A stretch of 18,562 nt of DNA from Spirochaeta sp. (GCA_003454605.1 DMKD01000215.1:1-18562), one strand, 5' to 3'; shown: positions 6,404 through 15,079, counted from the first letter of the stretch. Notes: generated by a model not told the origin, from the sequence alone. Program-made: numbers and translations.

Positions 6404-7514
6404 CTGCACTAACACCGTCAACCTGCAGATCGCTTGTCTGCACCGATGTAAAACCCAGCAGAATCAGCTCTTCAAAGATATTCCAGCTCACAGCCAATGT
6501 AGTGAATGCCGAAACGTCCACCGGCGATACAATTGAACTTAAAGAATAGCTCAGCCTCCCCGGAGGGGTGAGGCTAAGCGCCGGATAAAGGTACAGGCCG
6601 TATTCAGACTCCTCAGCATCGGACATATCAGTTACCACTGCCCATTCCCCGAGAGGCCTCAGTAAAAACTCCAACCGCCAGCTGAGATTCACATCACCGT
6701 ACTCACCGATAAGGTGATCATAGAAGGCTCCGCCGCTGATGAGGCTGCTCTCCTTTACTTTTTCTGCATCCCAGCGGTCGAGGAAGGTGGAAGCAGATGC
6801 TGAAAGATGCCAGTTAAAAGGAGCAATACCTTCTAGACAGAAAAAGGCACGCTGCCCCTCCTCGCCGAGCCCCGCGAAGAGCTGGTTCCGGTACAGATAA
6901 CCTGCCTGTATGTTAAATACTCCGGCTTCGATGCTAATCCGTCCGCCGGCTGAGGCATCTGAGAGTGCCCCGTCCCCCGGCAGGGCGATTATTTCAGCAA
7001 AGGAGAAGTCTCCAAGCGGAATCTCAACTGCAGTAAGCCAGCTTGTCTCGGCGCGAGGATCGACAGCTGCAGCATCAAAGCTGATGCTGTCGGAGCCGAA
7101 GATTATGTCCCCGGCATTGAATACGAATCCGGCGCCCCAGGATGCTCTTGTCTTTCCCATACTTAGCTGAACATCTCCGAAGCTCGAACGAATGTAGAGT
7201 TTCTTAAGAGTCGGCAATACAATTGCTTCCCCGGCCAGGCTGGGAATGAGCGCCTCGGTTAATTCCAAAGAGACTTCTCCTCTGACATCCCGTGATTTGT
7301 TTTTGAATGAGAGTCCGGACTGTCCTGAAAGCAGATAGTTCCAGTCGCCGTCTAAACCGTTTAATGAGAAGAAGCTGCTATAGATCTCGGTATTAATTCC
7401 TATTCGGTTCTCGGCGGCGGCTGATACCGTAGACAGACTCAGTATAAGAAGCAACATCAGTACTGCCCTGAACGGGAAACGAGGGGTTAGTACTTCTTTC
7501 AATTTGATTATCAT
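6378..7514 (-). CDS. Predicted outer-membrane beta-barrel protein
   Basis: The protein has 378 residues. A long basic N-region precedes the hydrophobic run AVLMLLLILSLSTVSA, ending in an AxA-type signal peptidase I site near residue 34. The mature part is rich in alternating hydrophobic/polar strands and ends IGLRYSY, an aromatic C-terminal residue typical of barrels recognised by the BAM machinery. No specific family is recognised. Its ATG overlaps the stop of the upstream permease gene by four bases (ATGA), so it is translated as the last gene of the operon. By context it may be the outer-membrane partner or client of the MacB/Lol-type permeases. Assignment as a barrel is inferred from composition and ends only. 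Confidence 0.72.
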   Translation of the reverse strand: MIIKLKEVLTPRFPFRAVLMLLLILSLSTVSAAAENRIGINTEIYSSFFSLNGLDGDWNYLLSGQSGLSFKNKSRDVRGEVSLELTEALIPSLAGEAIVLPTLKKLYIRSSFGDVQLSMGKTRASWGAGFVFNAGDIIFGSDSISFDAAAVDPRAETSWLTAVEIPLGDFSFAEIIALPGDGALSDASAGGRISIEAGVFNIQAGYLYRNQLFAGLGEEGQRAFFCLEGIAPFNWHLSASASTFLDRWDAEKVKESSLISGGAFYDHLIGEYGDVNLSWRLEFLLRPLGEWAVVTDMSDAEESEYGLYLYPALSLTPPGRLSYSLSSIVSPVDVSAFTTLAVSWNIFEELILLGFTSVQTSDLQVDGVSAVIGLRYSY

Positions 7515-8776
7515 CCGTCCATCCGTAAATTATCGGGGATTCCGGTTTTAAGCATACGGCGGGTTGGAAACAGAGCGACAATCCCGCTTATGATCACCGA
7601 CAAGGCTCCGGCCGTTACAAACGATTGAGCATTCCAGACTCCCTTCATCCGAGAGTCGATCACTAAACCGCCGAAGTCAATAAAATCCCCGTCCGAATTC
7701 AGCATGGCACCATAATTCAATCCGATTTCAACCATATAGATATTAAAAAGTGCACCCAGAATCATCCCTATAACAGCTCCGACCATCCCCAGCATTGCGG
7801 CCTCATAAAAAAACATAAGAGTTATCCTTCGGTCGGAAAGCCCCAAAGCCCGCATCATTCCTATCTCACGGCGGCGTTCGAAGATGGACATCATCATTGT
7901 ATTAGTTACACCGACAGCGGCGATAATAAAAATAAGAAAAAGAAATACTCCCGCCCCGCCGCTCTCCATTTCCTGCATCGCCATAAAATCGGCGGCAATC
8001 TCTTCATAGCCCAAAATGATATACTCAGGAGGGAGTCTCTGCTCCAGCTCCTGAAGCATTCCACCTCCACCCAAAGGCAGTTTAAATGAATAGCCGGTCA
8101 CAGCACCTTCCATTTCAAGGTAGTAGTCTGCCGCATCCATTGCAAGAAACACCCCGCTTAGATTCACCAGGTGAGAGCCGGACTTGACTACGCCGATTAC
8201 GGTTGTATCAAGTACTTCGTTATAACCCATCCGACCGGTGAACTGCAGCCGTATAGGATACCCAACCTCTATCCCCAGCCGGTCGGCCAGGACATTGCCC
8301 ACAACAATACCGTCACTGCCTTCCGACAGAAACTCTCCCCTGCTGTACTCATACCCGATTGATTCGGCCAGTTTGAAGATTTTTCCGTCAGTATTCGGAT
8401 CAACAGCAGTTATTTTAACAGGGAATGAACCATCCTCGGGAAATGGGTCTTTATAAAATATCATTTCAGCAAAGAAGTCTGTTCGGGGAGTATAGGCAAT
8501 TCCAAGCTCATCGAGTAGGGATGTAAGTGCTGCAGTATCCTCAATAGACAGAGTTACCGGCAACCTTTCTCTATCCTCCCACCAGTCAGCCCGGACGATT
8601 CGTCCCGATGCCACCTCATAGTCGACATATTGCTTCTCAGTACCGTCGAACCAGCCTATAAGCAGGGAATCCATAAAGATGTAGAACATCACTCCCACAG
8701 CAATTGCAAAGCCGGTGATGAAGGTTCGCCGTTTATAGCGCAGCAGATTTTTAGCAGCCAGAGTTAACAGCATCAT
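7511..8776 (-). CDS. ABC transporter permease of the FtsX/MacB-LolC/E type
   Basis: Taken from ATG 8776 the product has 421 residues. A cytoplasmic amphipathic start (AAKNLLRYKRRTFIT) leads into TM1 (FAIAVGVMFYIFMDSLLIGW), followed by a periplasmic MacB-type core domain of about 220 residues. Three C-terminal helices include the FtsX signature region NTMMMSIFERRREIGMMRAL, the coupling loop that contacts an ATPase. An ORF from ATG 8821 would add 15 residues overlapping the upstream gene with no ribosome site. GGGGAGG directly precedes ATG 8776 and lies three bases before a second ATG at 8773, which may be the true start. Such permeases move lipoproteins or other amphiphiles out of the inner membrane. 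It pairs with the permease at 9543-10802. Confidence 0.85.
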   Translation of the reverse strand: MMLLTLAAKNLLRYKRRTFITGFAIAVGVMFYIFMDSLLIGWFDGTEKQYVDYEVASGRIVRADWWEDRERLPVTLSIEDTAALTSLLDELGIAYTPRTDFFAEMIFYKDPFPEDGSFPVKITAVDPNTDGKIFKLAESIGYEYSRGEFLSEGSDGIVVGNVLADRLGIEVGYPIRLQFTGRMGYNEVLDTTVIGVVKSGSHLVNLSGVFLAMDAADYYLEMEGAVTGYSFKLPLGGGGMLQELEQRLPPEYIILGYEEIAADFMAMQEMESGGAGVFLFLIFIIAAVGVTNTMMMSIFERRREIGMMRALGLSDRRITLMFFYEAAMLGMVGAVIGMILGALFNIYMVEIGLNYGAMLNSDGDFIDFGGLVIDSRMKGVWNAQSFVTAGALSVIISGIVALFPTRRMLKTGIPDNLRMDG

Positions 8777-8783
8777 CCTCCCC

Positions 8784-9530
8784 CTATCTGGTAAGTTCAC
8801 GGCGGGTGAACTTCTTATCATCTATATCAATGTTCAATTCGGCATTGTCAATGAATATTTCCGAGGTGACTCCTCTGCGAACTTCATCGGTGATAAGCAT
8901 ATGAGCAGCCAGGAGACTGCCGCCGAAATCTTTCACTTCATCGATCACCATTGTCTTCAGAGGTTTATTACTCCGGGTAAACATCTCCACCCTGCGGATC
9001 ACGAAATTCTCCTGTACAATCCAGACAATTTGAACAGGATAGGCAACACGGCGGCGGGGCTTTGCTTTAAGTTTAATCTTAAAACAGGCTGTGCCTTCTA
9101 AAACATCTTCTCCCAGAAGTTCAGCCTCATAATTATCCAGCATCCCTGATTCGTTAGATATATCATCGTAGGAAATGAGGCCCACCACGGAATCACCCTT
9201 ACTCTTAGTAAACACAGTTTCGGAATCAGGGAAAAAGTGATATATACGCTCATCAGTGCGAAGAATTTTCTGCCCGTATTCGGCGTCGGAGTCAAACTCC
9301 ATAAGGAAGTTTGTTCCTTTAGACCATGCCCTGTAGGCGATAACCTTCTCGCCGAATCGATCGGTGTTGATCATCCGGGCCTCGGTATAGGCTGAGCTAT
9401 AATCCATAACATCATCGGCCCTGCTGACAATCTCTTCGGCAGTCAGAACTGCCGTCTGCGCTGCAGCCACTACAGCGCAGAATATAAATATAGTTAACCC
9501 GACCGCCAGGCTGGTGATAATTCGTTTCAT
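8784..9530 (-). CDS. Outer-membrane lipoprotein-sorting (LolA-like) periplasmic protein
   Basis: The 248-residue protein has an N-terminal signal peptide (MKRIITSLAVGLTIFIFC..., cleavage near AVVAAAQ) and a mature part that fits the LolA/LppX-like half-barrel fold. Features seen include AEEIVSRADDVMD, a central YRAWSKGTNFLMEF strand pair, GQKILRTDERIYHFFP and a C-terminal DNAELNIDIDDKKFTRREL. Proteins of this kind (COG2834-like, 'outer membrane lipoprotein-sorting protein') carry lipid-bearing cargo through the periplasm. It lies between the two permease genes, 12 bases after the first and 7 before the second, with GAGGAG eight bases before ATG. The arrangement permease, LolA-like, permease suggests one export route, but the cargo is unknown. 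Confidence 0.82.
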   Translation of the reverse strand: MKRIITSLAVGLTIFIFCAVVAAAQTAVLTAEEIVSRADDVMDYSSAYTEARMINTDRFGEKVIAYRAWSKGTNFLMEFDSDAEYGQKILRTDERIYHFFPDSETVFTKSKGDSVVGLISYDDISNESGMLDNYEAELLGEDVLEGTACFKIKLKAKPRRRVAYPVQIVWIVQENFVIRRVEMFTRSNKPLKTMVIDEVKDFGGSLLAAHMLITDEVRRGVTSEIFIDNAELNIDIDDKKFTRRELTR

Positions 9531-9542
9531 ATATTAATCTCC

Positions 9543-10802
9543 TCAGATTGATCTCATAGCCTGAACAGGCTCAATTGCCGCTGCACGTTTGGACGGTATC
9601 AGAGTAACCAATGAGGTTATTCCGACCGTATAGATACCCATCAGGACAATATGGTAGAGTTTAAGCTCAGGACGAAGAACCGTAGATATTTCTATATTCA
9701 TGTTATCGAAGGCGGCTCCGAAGTTAAGACCCGTCTTTTCAAAGATCAGCACAACAATACTCCCGATCACAAGCCCTGATGCAGCACTGATGATTCCCGC
9801 AAAAACTCCCTCATAAAAGAAAAGTCTCACAAGCTCTTTGGGCATCATCCCCATAGCCCCCAGAATTCCAATCTCCCGGTAGCGCTCCAAAATAACCATC
9901 ATTGTTGTGTTAATGATAACAGTGCCGCCGAGAATCAAAAATATAATAACAATGTAGTTATATATGATTTCACCAAGACTTATCATCGGATAGAAAACAC
10001 CCTGTGTCTTCCAGGATATTGCCTCCGTATACGAGTAATTACTCCGAGTTGCAAGAAACCTGTCAATCGCAGCGAGTAGAGGCTTCACCTTATCGGGGTC
10101 TTCGGTCATCACCAGGATCTCCTGAGCACCGTCGGGCATCATCATAAGATCCTGCATAGCAGACAGCGGAATTAGAAACCTGCTTGAGTTGAACTGTCCC
10201 ATCGAAAAATTCACGAGTCCTGCAACCTTGAATGTCATCGCATTAGCCGAGCGTGCAGCCGTCTGAGTCAGAAATGAAAACTTGTCTCCGGGTTTCAATC
10301 CTGCCTTTTCAGCCAGAGCTGCACCGAGGAGGACCTCCCGACGGCCGGGTTCGGGCAGTCTTCCTGAAATAAGCATCTGCTCCGGAGCAAGAATCTCGCT
10401 CTCAATCGCAAAATCTATTCCGATTCCTACAGCGTTGTAGTCCAGACCGGGGATGTCATCATCGTTGTTATCGTCAATATATATTTTACCGCCGGCGGTA
10501 ATCCTGGCAGCAGCCTGAGTCACACCTTCAACATTCAGCAGCTCTTCCCGCAATGCCCCTTCGTTTTCGATATGAAGATGAATGGGATTCAGATAATCGT
10601 ATTTGTTGTATTCACTATGCCTGATCTGCACAGCCCCGGTGTAGTAGGCAATGATGTTGTTTTTCATATCGGATTTCATACCTGTTATCAGGGCCAGCAT
10701 AAACAGGCCGAACACACAGGATAGAGTGATGGTGGAAATTGAAAGGACAGTCCGGCGCCTGTGCCGACCCAGATTCCTGAAGGCAATTGTAGTCAGTTTC
10801 AT
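9543..10802 (-). CDS. ABC transporter permease of the FtsX/MacB-LolC/E type (first gene of operon)
   Basis: The protein has 419 residues. The N-terminal cytoplasmic helix AFRNLGRHRRRTVLSI precedes TM1 (TITLSCVFGLFMLALITG). A large periplasmic MacB-PCD-like domain follows (about 40-265), then three helices with NTTMMVILERYREIGILGAM as the ATPase-contact region and a basic C-terminal tail (LIPSKRAAAIEPVQAM). AGGAGG six bases before ATG is a strong ribosome site. It is the first gene of the minus-strand operon, 111 bases from the divergent oppB. It probably forms a heterodimer with the 7511-8776 permease and needs a cytoplasmic ATPase, none of which is encoded in the adjoining genes here. Confidence 0.86.
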   Translation of the reverse strand: MKLTTIAFRNLGRHRRRTVLSISTITLSCVFGLFMLALITGMKSDMKNNIIAYYTGAVQIRHSEYNKYDYLNPIHLHIENEGALREELLNVEGVTQAAARITAGGKIYIDDNNDDDIPGLDYNAVGIGIDFAIESEILAPEQMLISGRLPEPGRREVLLGAALAEKAGLKPGDKFSFLTQTAARSANAMTFKVAGLVNFSMGQFNSSRFLIPLSAMQDLMMMPDGAQEILVMTEDPDKVKPLLAAIDRFLATRSNYSYTEAISWKTQGVFYPMISLGEIIYNYIVIIFLILGGTVIINTTMMVILERYREIGILGAMGMMPKELVRLFFYEGVFAGIISAASGLVIGSIVVLIFEKTGLNFGAAFDNMNIEISTVLRPELKLYHIVLMGIYTVGITSLVTLIPSKRAAAIEPVQAMRSI

Positions 10803-10828
10803 AGGCGCCTCCTGTTATATGTAAATCC

Positions 10829-10856
10829 ATTCTACAACATTAGGATTATTGAGCAA
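10829..10856 (-). promoter_or_regulatory. Probable promoter of the minus-strand permease operon
   Basis: On the minus strand TTGCTC (10856-10851) and TAGAAT (10834-10829) are 16 bases apart. The start would lie near 10822, giving a leader of about 20 bases carrying AGGAGG. The left arm of the inverted repeat at 10842-10869 lies within its spacer. Confidence 0.5.
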
Positions 10857-10869
10857 ACCCAATAATCCT
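10842..10869. repeat. Inverted repeat, 9-bp perfect arms, between divergent operons
   Basis: AGGATTATT at 10842-10850 and AATAATCCT at 10861-10869 are exact reverse complements separated by 10 bases. One arm is in the minus-strand promoter spacer, the other touches the opp -35 box. It may be an operator shared by both operons. Confidence 0.6.
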
Positions 10870-10897
10870 TGACGCACCCATACTTTACCAATAGTAT
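10869..10897 (+). promoter_or_regulatory. Sigma-70-type promoter of the opp operon
   Basis: TTGACG at 10869-10874 and TAGTAT at 10892-10897 are 17 bases apart. Transcription would start near 10904, leaving a leader of about ten bases, so the ribosome site GGAG (10904-10907) would lie at the very 5' end of the message. Confidence 0.65.
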
Positions 10898-10899
10898 GG
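10878..10899. repeat. Inverted repeat across the opp -10 region
   Basis: CCATACT and AGTATGG form perfect 7-bp arms around an 8-base centre, covering most of the promoter spacer and the whole -10 hexamer. The position is where a repressor would block polymerase. Confidence 0.5.
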
Positions 10900-10913
10900 C
10901 TTTGGAGAACTAA

Positions 10914-11840
10914 ATGATTAAATATATTTTCAAAAGAATGGTCATGATGATTCTAACCCTTCTCATTATTGCAGTTTTAGTTTTTTTCCTTATGCATGCC
11001 ATACCGGGCGGTCCCTTCACTGCACAAAGAGAATTACCAGCCGAAGTAGAAAAAGCCCTGATGGAAAAATACAATCTTGATGACAGCCTGCCTAAGCAGC
11101 TCATTAATTATATTGGCGGTTTATTGAAGGGAGATCTCGGCCCTTCATTCAAATACCCCGGGATGCGGGTGAACGATTTCATACGGGAAGGCTTTCCGGT
11201 CTCTGCCAGACTTGGACTGATAACAATAATTTTTGTACTTGCAGCCTCAATCCCAATGGGAATTGTCGCTGCGCTTAAAAACGGCAGATGGCAGGACGTT
11301 CTGTCAATGATTATTGCGACAATAGGTGTGACCATCCCTTCCTTTGTTATCGCTACCCTGCTTATGTATCTATTCAGCCATAAACTGGGATGGCTCCCTG
11401 CATTCGGTTTTGATAAGCCGACAGGATACATTCTTCCTGTTATCGCACTAGGCGGATATGCAATGTCTTTTCTTGCACGGCTTATGCGCTCCAGCCTTCT
11501 GGAGGTTATGGGGCAGGATTATATCAGAACAGCGAGAGCCAAAGGCCTCTCTGAGTTTAAAGTTGTAGTTCGCCATGCTCTTAGAAATGCAATGATTCCG
11601 GTAGTGACGGTACTAGGACCAACCATTGCAGCTCTCCTGACCGGGTCATTTGTAATTGAAAAGATATTTGCTCTTCCGGGTATGGGTAAACATTTCGTTA
11701 CAAGTATAACAAACAGAGACTACACGACGATTCTCGGTATCACGATTTTTTATGCAACCTTCCTTATTGTGATGGTTTTTCTAGTAGACATGTTCTATCT
11801 GATAATTGATCCCAGAATTAAATATGAAGATGGGAATTAA
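10914..11840 (+). CDS. oppB: Oligopeptide ABC transporter permease OppB
   Basis: The 308-residue inner-membrane permease matches the usual OppB length. It opens with KYIFKRMVMMILTLLIIAVL and the conserved HAIPGGPF, carries the family's early loop NLDDSLPKQLINYIGG, and has the EAA loop DYIRTARAKGLSEFKVVVRH that docks on the ATPase subunits. About six helices are visible. It forms the channel with OppC for peptides delivered by OppA. It is the first gene of a complete oppBCDFA operon, with GGAG six bases before the ATG and oppC three bases after its stop. Confidence 0.93.
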   Translation: MIKYIFKRMVMMILTLLIIAVLVFFLMHAIPGGPFTAQRELPAEVEKALMEKYNLDDSLPKQLINYIGGLLKGDLGPSFKYPGMRVNDFIREGFPVSARLGLITIIFVLAASIPMGIVAALKNGRWQDVLSMIIATIGVTIPSFVIATLLMYLFSHKLGWLPAFGFDKPTGYILPVIALGGYAMSFLARLMRSSLLEVMGQDYIRTARAKGLSEFKVVVRHALRNAMIPVVTVLGPTIAALLTGSFVIEKIFALPGMGKHFVTSITNRDYTTILGITIFYATFLIVMVFLVDMFYLIIDPRIKYEDGN

Positions 11841-11843
11841 ATT

Positions 11844-13013
11844 ATGACAAAAACTCAAATTGAAAAATCACTATGGGAAGAATTAGAAAGCTCTGTTGAT
11901 AAAAGTGAAGCACTCAGCCTGAAACACAGGACTTATGCTGGAGATGTATGGTTCCGATTCCGCCACAAACCGGCGTCTTTTGTCGGACTTGTAATAATTT
12001 TTATAGTTCTTCTCTTTGCTATTTTCGGACCCATGATTTCTAATCACAGCTATGAAAAACAGGAACTGTCTTTTGTAAACATCCCTCCACGCATGAACGT
12101 CTACGAACTAGGCAAAGGTTACATATATATTACCAAAAACCTGAAACCTATTCATATAGGAAATGACAGCCGCCTGATAAAAGCCCTGCCGCGAATAAAA
12201 GAGGATCTTTCAAAAAAAAGAACTAGCTATGATTTTGACAGTGATGTCATATTTGTTGACTACAGTTCCAGACCGTTTAAATTGATGAGTGAAGATATTG
12301 ATATTGGAAAAACAAAGTATATTCTGAATAAGACTTATCCTCTGGGTACTGATAAACTAGGCAGGGATCTGATGACCCGGCTGATGATCGGTGCGCGGAT
12401 ATCTCTGCTGGTGGCCTTCATAGCTGCATTCGCCAATCTCATCATAGGCATTCTTTATGGCGGCATTTCAGCCTACATAGGTGGAAATACTGATAATGTA
12501 ATGATGAGAATTGTTGATATTATTTCAACGATTCCGCTGACCCTCTATGTCATCCTAATCATGGTCGTTTTACCAAGTGATACAGGTATATTGAGCATAA
12601 TCATTGCACTCGGCACTGTTTACTGGGTGAACATGGCCAGAGTTGTTCGGGGCCAAATTCTCACCCTGAAAGAACAGGATTACGTTCACGGGGCCAGAAT
12701 AATGGGAACATCGACCTGGTATATCCTGACAAAACATCTAATACCTAACGCTATGGGTTCGATTATTGTCACAGTGACAATGTTAATTCCGCAGGCAATA
12801 TTTATAGAAGCATTTATGAGCTTTATCGGCCTTGGAGTTTCACCACCCATGGCAAGCTGGGGAACCATGTGCAATGATGCCCTCGAAGCACTGCGGACAA
12901 ACCCCTACCAGCTCTTCGCGCCGTCTTTGGCAATTTGTATCACAATGTTCGGGTTTAATTTTATCGGGGACGGCTTGCGTGAAGCCCTTGATCCCAAACT
13001 TAAGGGGAGATAG
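11844..13013 (+). CDS. oppC: Oligopeptide ABC transporter permease OppC with an enlarged periplasmic loop
   Basis: The 389-residue permease partners OppB. TM1 is near residues 46-62. The conserved segment LGTDKLGRDLMTRLMIGARI is at about 167-186, and the EAA loop DYVHGARIMGTSTWYI is followed by GLGVSPPMASWGTM. Typical OppC proteins have about 300 residues. The extra length lies between TM1 and the LGTD motif (about 70-165), where roughly 70 residues more than usual, charged and non-hydrophobic, would face the periplasm. The ATG is three bases after the oppB stop and oppD follows after five. Confidence 0.92.
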   Translation: MTKTQIEKSLWEELESSVDKSEALSLKHRTYAGDVWFRFRHKPASFVGLVIIFIVLLFAIFGPMISNHSYEKQELSFVNIPPRMNVYELGKGYIYITKNLKPIHIGNDSRLIKALPRIKEDLSKKRTSYDFDSDVIFVDYSSRPFKLMSEDIDIGKTKYILNKTYPLGTDKLGRDLMTRLMIGARISLLVAFIAAFANLIIGILYGGISAYIGGNTDNVMMRIVDIISTIPLTLYVILIMVVLPSDTGILSIIIALGTVYWVNMARVVRGQILTLKEQDYVHGARIMGTSTWYILTKHLIPNAMGSIIVTVTMLIPQAIFIEAFMSFIGLGVSPPMASWGTMCNDALEALRTNPYQLFAPSLAICITMFGFNFIGDGLREALDPKLKGR

Positions 13014-13018
13014 AAGCA

Positions 13019-14035
13019 ATGAGTATATTGTTAAATGTTAATGACCTGCATACATCCTTCCATACTCAGGATGGTGAAGTAAAAGCGGTAAAGGGCGTAA
13101 GCTTCCACCTTGATAAAGGCGAAACCCTCGGAATAGTTGGAGAATCGGGGAGCGGTAAATCAGTTACTTCTCTGTCTATTCTGAGACTGCTGCCCCCTGC
13201 CGGACAGATCATGAGTGGAGATATAAACCTCAATGATATAAACCTTGTAGAGGCAAACAGATCGATGCTGAGGGAAGTGAGAGGTGGAAAGGTCGCCATG
13301 ATTTTCCAGGATCCGATGTCAAGCCTGAATCCCCTCATTCCTGTAGGGAAGCAGGTCGAAGAGATGATCAGCATTCATGAAAAACATTCCAAAAATGATT
13401 TGAAAAGAATGGTCCTCGATCTTTTTGAAAAGGTTCAGATTCCGGATGCCGCTAAGAGATATAAAAGTTACCCTCATGAGTTTTCCGGAGGAATGAGGCA
13501 GAGGGTTATGATCGCCATGGCCCTGGCCTGCAAACCATCTGTACTCATAGCAGATGAACCTACAACAGCACTTGATGTAACTATTCAGGATCAGATTCTT
13601 AAGCTCCTTCGCTCCCTCCAGGATGAGATGCAGATGTCAATCATCTTCATCTCTCATAACCTCGGAGTGGTCGCGGAAATCTGTTCCAGGGTCATGGTGA
13701 TGTACGGCGGAATGGTGATGGAGTACGCAAGCATTAATGATATTTTTGCCTATCCCAGACACCCCTATACCATGGGCCTTCTTAAATCAATACCGAAAAT
13801 CGATCAGGACAGGTCTGTCGCCCTGCAGTCCATACCGGGCTCACCTCCTGATATGACGAATCCACCCGGGGGCTGTCCGTTTCATCCACGATGCCAATAC
13901 GCCCGGAAAATATGCAGCATGGAAGTACCTCCGGTTGCCGCCGTGTCGGATGAACACGGCTCACGCTGCTGGCTGCTCAAGGAAGATGCGCCCGAAAACA
14001 ACAATCCATTCTATAAGGCTGGCAGTACTAAATGA
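13019..14035 (+). CDS. oppD: Oligopeptide ABC transporter ATP-binding protein OppD
   Basis: The 338-residue ATPase powers the OppBC channel from the cytoplasm. Walker A is GESGSGKS (41-48), the Q-loop is IFQDPMSSLNP, the ABC signature is FSGGMRQR (155-162), Walker B is VLIADEPTTALD (175-186), and the switch His is in IFISHNLG. The C-terminal oligopeptide/dipeptide domain contains CPFHPRCQYARKIC plus a later Cys in SRCWLL. Four such cysteines carry an iron-sulfur cluster in some relatives. It overlaps oppF by four bases (ATGA), indicating translational coupling. Confidence 0.94.
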   Translation: MSILLNVNDLHTSFHTQDGEVKAVKGVSFHLDKGETLGIVGESGSGKSVTSLSILRLLPPAGQIMSGDINLNDINLVEANRSMLREVRGGKVAMIFQDPMSSLNPLIPVGKQVEEMISIHEKHSKNDLKRMVLDLFEKVQIPDAAKRYKSYPHEFSGGMRQRVMIAMALACKPSVLIADEPTTALDVTIQDQILKLLRSLQDEMQMSIIFISHNLGVVAEICSRVMVMYGGMVMEYASINDIFAYPRHPYTMGLLKSIPKIDQDRSVALQSIPGSPPDMTNPPGGCPFHPRCQYARKICSMEVPPVAAVSDEHGSRCWLLKEDAPENNNPFYKAGSTK

Positions 14036-15003
14036 GTGACATTAATTTGATTTCTGTTAACAATCTGGTAAAACATTTCCCTGTCCCCGGAAGACATAAC
14101 GCAAGGGTTCATGCCGTGGATGATGTGAGCTTTTCAATCAAAAGAGGCGAAACCCTCGGGCTTGTAGGAGAGTCCGGCTGCGGCAAATCAACTGTAGCAA
14201 AATCAATTGTCCGCATGCATAAACCGACATCCGGCTCAATCTTCTTCGGCGAACAGGATATCGCCCAGTTGAAGGAAAGAGAACTCAACGCCTATCGTAA
14301 AAAAATGCAGATGGTATTTCAAGACCCCTATTCATCCCTCAACCCTAGAATGACAGTTCTTAAACTTATCGCGGAACCTCTTATTGCCCAGGGCGTAGTC
14401 ACAAATGCGAAACAGGCGAAGGATTTGATTATTGAGATTCTACAAAAGGTTGGATTGTCTGCAGAACACACTTTTCGCTATCCTCATGAATTCAGCGGCG
14501 GACAAAGGCAGCGAATCAGCCTGGCACGGGCTCTGATTATTAAACCGGAATTCATTGTCTGTGATGAACCAATTTCAGCCCTGGATGTTTCAATCCAGGC
14601 CCAGGTTATAAACCTGCTTCAAGAATTTAAATATGAACGCTCTCTGACTTATCTCTTTATTGCCCATGATCTTTCCATGGTCCGCTACGTTTCAGATCAC
14701 GTAGGGGTAATGTATCTGGGAAGAATGATGGAGATCTGCGACAGTGAGCAAATTTACAAGACACCCCTTCATCCCTATACCCTGGGACTGCATGCCGCAA
14801 TTCCCATTCCGGATCCTGTCGCGGCAATGAGTAAAAAGCAGTCTGCTATCGAGGGAGATATCCCCAGCCCGATTTCTCCGCCCCAGGGGTGCAGGTTCCA
14901 TACGAGATGTACACAATGCATGAATATCTGCCGAAGCGAAGAACCCGAGCTTAAAGATGTCGGCAATAATCATCTGGTGGCATGTCACCTCTTCGATAAC
15001 TGA
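14032..15003 (+). CDS. oppF: Oligopeptide ABC transporter ATP-binding protein OppF
   Basis: The 323-residue second ATPase of the transporter pairs with OppD. Walker A is GESGCGKST (46-54), the Q-loop is VFQDPYSSLNPR, the signature is FSGGQRQR, Walker B is FIVCDEPISALD, and the switch His is in FIAHDLSMV. The C-terminal domain has GCRFHTRCTQCMNIC and a final Cys in VACHLF. The start is fixed by the four-base overlap with oppD. It is followed by a 76-base gap with a likely extra promoter before oppA. Confidence 0.94.
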   Translation: MSDINLISVNNLVKHFPVPGRHNARVHAVDDVSFSIKRGETLGLVGESGCGKSTVAKSIVRMHKPTSGSIFFGEQDIAQLKERELNAYRKKMQMVFQDPYSSLNPRMTVLKLIAEPLIAQGVVTNAKQAKDLIIEILQKVGLSAEHTFRYPHEFSGGQRQRISLARALIIKPEFIVCDEPISALDVSIQAQVINLLQEFKYERSLTYLFIAHDLSMVRYVSDHVGVMYLGRMMEICDSEQIYKTPLHPYTLGLHAAIPIPDPVAAMSKKQSAIEGDIPSPISPPQGCRFHTRCTQCMNICRSEEPELKDVGNNHLVACHLFDN

Positions 15004-15042
15004 AGATTGAAAAAATAATCACCACAAAGCCGGAATTTTCTG

Positions 15043-15048
15043 TATAAT
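15043..15048 (+). promoter_or_regulatory. Possible internal -10 box boosting oppA
   Basis: A perfect TATAAT directly preceded by TG lies in the 76-base gap after oppF, 31 bases before the oppA ATG. No convincing -35 is seen. An extra promoter would make sense because binding proteins are needed in excess over the membrane subunits. Confidence 0.4.
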
Positions 15049-15079
15049 TGTCCTGTAACAAAATTAAAAGGAGAATTTA

